Translations under genes and position numbers: made by a program
Notes under the pieces: model-generated
Told to the model about the DNA's origin: nothing
Databases searched by the model: none
Seen by the model: only the letters and a program-made list of their open reading frames with translations
Shown here: one piece after another, positions 4,924 through 6,620 of the stretch
How the letters are laid out: each line of letters begins with the position of its first letter
How positions within the stretch are numbered: position 1 is the stretch's first letter
From: Candidatus Doudnabacteria bacterium
GTDB taxonomy: Bacteria > Patescibacteriota > Doudnabacteria > UBA920
Assembly (NCBI GenBank): GCA_903913365.1
Contig: CAIWKW010000080.1
Coordinates: forward strand, 1 to 6,620
DNA length: 6,620 nt
Reading direction: 5' to 3'

Positions 4924-5262
4924 CAGATAAATCAGCTTGATTCTGTGTTTGGGTCGCTTAGCGATCCAACCAGAAGGGATATTTTGAAAAGGGTTAGCAA
5001 AAAAAGCATGAGCGTGGGCCAGATAGCATCACACTACCAGCTTTCTTTTGCCGCAGTTGCTAAACATTTAAAAGTGCTTGAGCGCGCCAAACTTATAACA
5101 AAAAGCAGAAGCGGAAACGAACAAATTGTAAGCATTGCTCCAAGTACTTTGGCGGAAGCCAGTAATTATCTCGGAAACTATAAGCAACTTTGGGAGGACC
5201 GGCTCGACTCCCTAGATAACTATTTAAGGAAAATTAACAAACATAAGACCCGCAGCCATTAG
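4915..5262 (+). CDS. ArsR-family transcriptional repressor
   Basis: The 115-residue protein is a winged-helix regulator of the ArsR/SmtB superfamily. LSDPTRRDIL (15-24) is the typical start of the domain. MSVGQIASHYQLSFAAVAKHLKVLERAKLI (about 32-61) holds the helix-turn-helix, and SRSGNEQIVSI (64-74) the wing. The C-terminal helix (about 88-107) probably dimerises. It has no cysteine, so it lacks the thiol metal site of arsenic or cadmium sensors and belongs with the non-metal, SdpR-like members often paired with SRPBCC proteins. It is the first gene of a three-gene operon; the SRPBCC gene starts 26 nt after its stop. The start at 4915 is supported by the promoter lying directly upstream and by the palindrome that includes the codons for MVE. 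Repression of its own operon is inferred; the inducer is unknown. Confidence 0.9.
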   Translation: MVEQINQLDSVFGSLSDPTRRDILKRVSKKSMSVGQIASHYQLSFAAVAKHLKVLERAKLITKSRSGNEQIVSIAPSTLAEASNYLGNYKQLWEDRLDSLDNYLRKINKHKTRSH

Positions 5263-5288
5263 GTTATGACGGGCAAAAAGGAGAGAAT

Positions 5289-5765
5289 ATGGAACCAATA
5301 AAAGAAGTAATGCTTGAAAGAACGTACGACGCTCCACCGGAAGCGGTTTGGCAAGCTTGGACAAAAGCGGAAGCATTAAAGCAATGGTGGGGGCCGGACA
5401 ACGTGACAATTCCCGAATGCGAAGTGGATTTAAAAATTGGCGGTAAATTTTATATAGTTATGGAAGCAGGGGAGGCGATGGGTCCGTACAAAGGCACCAA
5501 GTGGCCAATGATGGCGGAGTTTACAGCTGTTGAGCCAAATACAAAGCTTTCTTATACCGCGCAGGCTTGGACCGAGGGAGCAAAAGAAGAAACCACAATT
5601 GATCAAACTACGCAAATAACATTTGCCGAAGAAAACGGCAAAACCAAAGTAACAGTTAGAGCTGCTATTTATAAAACAGGTCCTAAGGCAGGCATGGCTG
5701 CCGAAGGCATGCAGGCCGGGTTTACTCAGCAACTGGAAAAGTTAAATAATTTTTTAACCGCTTAA
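5289..5765 (+). CDS. SRPBCC (AHSA1-like) ligand-binding protein
   Basis: The 158-residue protein belongs to the SRPBCC superfamily, close to the domain named after the Hsp90 activator Aha1. Typical features are ERTYDAPPEAVWQAWTKAEALKQWWGP (10-36), a GGKF turn after the next strands (51-54), a MAEFTAVEPNTKLSY segment (75-89), and the closing helix AGFTQQLEKLNNFL (143-156). The fold makes a deep hydrophobic pocket, so a small-molecule binding role is likely, but the ligand is unknown and a link to Hsp90 should not be assumed. AAGGAG (5278-5283) is a good Shine-Dalgarno site 5 nt before the ATG. It is second in the ArsR operon and probably released when the repressor leaves its operator. ArsR plus SRPBCC pairs are common in bacteria. 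Confidence 0.9.
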   Translation: MEPIKEVMLERTYDAPPEAVWQAWTKAEALKQWWGPDNVTIPECEVDLKIGGKFYIVMEAGEAMGPYKGTKWPMMAEFTAVEPNTKLSYTAQAWTEGAKEETTIDQTTQITFAEENGKTKVTVRAAIYKTGPKAGMAAEGMQAGFTQQLEKLNNFLTA

Positions 5766-5770
5766 AAATT

Positions 5771-6142
5771 ATGAATCCTTCCGAACTAATTGACGAATAT
5801 ATTGCGGGCTTTCCCGACTGGCGAGGCAAAATGCTTGCCTCTCTTCGCAGGGTTATTCGCAACGCCGACCCTAAAATAATAGAGGAGTGGAAGTGGATGG
5901 GCTCCCCGGTGTGGTCCCGCAATGGATTAATCTTGGTGGCCAACGCTCACAAGGATAAGGTAAAATTAACCTTCGCTCAAGGCGCAAGCCTCCCGGATCC
6001 GGACAAACTTTTTAACGCCGGCTTAAAGGGTAATAAGTGGCGAGCAATCGATCTATTTGAGGGTAATAAAATTAAGAAGCTCCAATTAACAGCGCTTATT
6101 AATTCTGCAGTTGCCTTAAATCTTTCCAAAAGGCATAAATAG
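5771..6142 (+). CDS. DUF1801 protein (YdhG-like)
   Basis: The 123-residue protein matches DUF1801, with EEWKWMGSPVWS (38-49), ANAHKDKVKLTFAQGASLPDP (57-77) and NAGLKGNKWRAIDLFEG (82-98), then a C-terminal helix. Its length is normal for the family. Bacillus subtilis YdhG, of this family, has been described as a frataxin-like iron chaperone, so databases may call it an iron chaperone; nothing here shows iron binding, and most members have no assigned role. It starts 5 nt after the SRPBCC stop and lacks a Shine-Dalgarno site, so translation is probably coupled. It closes the ArsR operon, followed by a terminator. Confidence 0.88.
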   Translation: MNPSELIDEYIAGFPDWRGKMLASLRRVIRNADPKIIEEWKWMGSPVWSRNGLILVANAHKDKVKLTFAQGASLPDPDKLFNAGLKGNKWRAIDLFEGNKIKKLQLTALINSAVALNLSKRHK

Positions 6143-6178
6143 AGAGGCTGAAGTTTTAGAATGTTGCCTTTAGGTATT

Positions 6179-6216
6179 AAACAAAAACCGCCAACGTATA
6201 TTGGTGGTTTTTGTTT
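6179..6216 (+). terminator. Terminator of the ArsR operon
   Basis: A 16-bp stem (one G-T pair) joins 6179-6194 with 6201-6216 around a 6-nt loop. AAACAAAAACC in the 5' arm pairs with GGTTTTTGTTT in the 3' arm. It begins 37 nt after the DUF1801 stop and ends the operon. Confidence 0.87.
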
Positions 6217-6276
6217 GGTAAAAATGATAAGATGAAATTACCTAAGTTTGAAATTTGATTTTAAATTTTCGATTAT

Positions 6277-6570
6277 ATGAAACCAGTTGCCACGCTTATT
6301 ACTTTGGAAGAAATAACAAAATTGGCTTCCCGCTCAAATTTACGATTGGGAAAAGCCATTGCCGAGGACGGTAAATTTGAAATTGAAAAGTCCAATCCAT
6401 ATGTGAACATGGTAAAAATTAGCCAAAAGAGCAGCCAGGCAAGGACCGTGCGGGTGGAATCTACTTCAAAAGGCCTTAGGTGGAAATGCACCTGCAATTC
6501 GCGAAAAGATTTATTTTGCCAGCATTGCGTTGCGCTAGGACTGCATATTATTTCCAATGAAAATAATTAA
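6277..6570 (+). CDS. Stand-alone SWIM zinc-finger protein
   Basis: The 97-residue protein ends in a SWIM zinc finger of the form CxCx7CxH: C71, C73, C81 and H83, with an extra C84. A basic N-terminal part precedes it, with a strand-rich YVNMVKISQKSSQARTVRVES stretch (42-62), normal for the segment before a SWIM finger. SWIM fingers bind DNA or proteins and are best known at the N-terminus of SNF2-family helicases and in MuDR transposases. Here the domain is almost the whole protein, with TAA 14 codons after the zinc motif, so it is either a true single-domain adaptor or, less likely, cut off by a frameshift just before the window edge. No Shine-Dalgarno sequence is seen. TTGAAA (6248-6253) and TTATAT (6273-6278) are spaced 19 bp and the latter overlaps the ATG, so I do not call a promoter. 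Confidence 0.85.
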   Translation: MKPVATLITLEEITKLASRSNLRLGKAIAEDGKFEIEKSNPYVNMVKISQKSSQARTVRVESTSKGLRWKCTCNSRKDLFCQHCVALGLHIISNENN

Positions 6571-6620
6571 AGCCACCTGTCATGGCTTGAAGCTTGTCAA
6601 TAAAATAAAAAAATCATATA
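6557..6620 (+). CDS. Possible overlapping gene start, cut by the window edge
   Basis: An ATG at 6557, inside the last codons of the SWIM gene and in another frame, opens a reading frame that stays open to the edge: MKIIKATCHGLKLVNKIKKS and on (21 codons). The 14-nt overlap would suit translational coupling, but no ribosome site is visible and the stretch is too short and AT-rich to be sure. No family can be named. Confidence 0.35.
   Translation, partial: MKIIKATCHGLKLVNKIKKSY

Noticed and set aside
6570..6588. Terminator hairpin after the SWIM gene (AAGCCA/TGGCTT)
   Set aside because: The stem is 6 bp with no following T-run, and it lies within a possible overlapping reading frame.
1..6620. 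CRISPR array, insertion sequence or restriction-modification genes
   Set aside because: No regularly spaced repeats, transposase, integrase, methylase or restriction-type motifs were seen.

Overview
The window is bacterial: it has Shine-Dalgarno sites, sigma70-like promoters, a CCA-encoding tRNA, Rho-independent terminators and short intergenic gaps. It is AT-leaning and its proteins are mostly small. A TGA that must act as a stop (end of the zeta-like gene) argues against the codes in which TGA is read as an amino acid. The mix of a tRNA with a group I intron, a TOTE-type primase-helicase and many small single-domain proteins would suit a Candidate Phyla Radiation (Patescibacteria) genome, but nothing here proves that lineage.

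Layout. 47-384 is a tRNA-Asn(GUU) gene split inside its anticodon by a 263-nt group I intron with no homing-endonuclease gene; most of the core helices can be traced. A strong terminator abuts the CCA. 504-2657 (+) encodes a 717-residue fusion of an archaeo-eukaryotic primase (AEP) domain and an SF2 helicase, matching the TOTE conflict-system architecture. It converges on a minus-strand pair, a zeta-toxin-like P-loop kinase (2867-3571) and a 61-residue protein (2685-2870) coupled by an ATGA overlap. One bidirectional terminator lies between the convergent units, and the small gene's stop codon sits in its loop. About 270 bases without a gene follow, with two terminator hairpins and a 13-bp repeat of the tRNA 3' end. 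3843-4124 (-) encodes a small two-helix membrane protein with an acidic tail.

The right side is on the plus strand: a DinB-family protein (4322-4798) with its own promoter and terminator; then a three-gene operon of an ArsR-family repressor, an AHSA1-type SRPBCC protein and a DUF1801 protein (4915-6142); then a 97-residue SWIM zinc-finger protein (6277-6570), with a possible overlapping gene leaving the window at 6557.

Working together. The ArsR operon probably represses itself through an 18-bp perfect palindrome covering the transcription start and start codon, which also implies a nearly leaderless mRNA. The primase-helicase and zeta pair may be accessory or defensive genes next to a tRNA, but no integrase or transposase is present. 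The best candidates for novelty are the intron inside the tRNA-Asn anticodon and the compact primase-helicase / zeta / 61-residue neighbourhood flanked by the short repeat.
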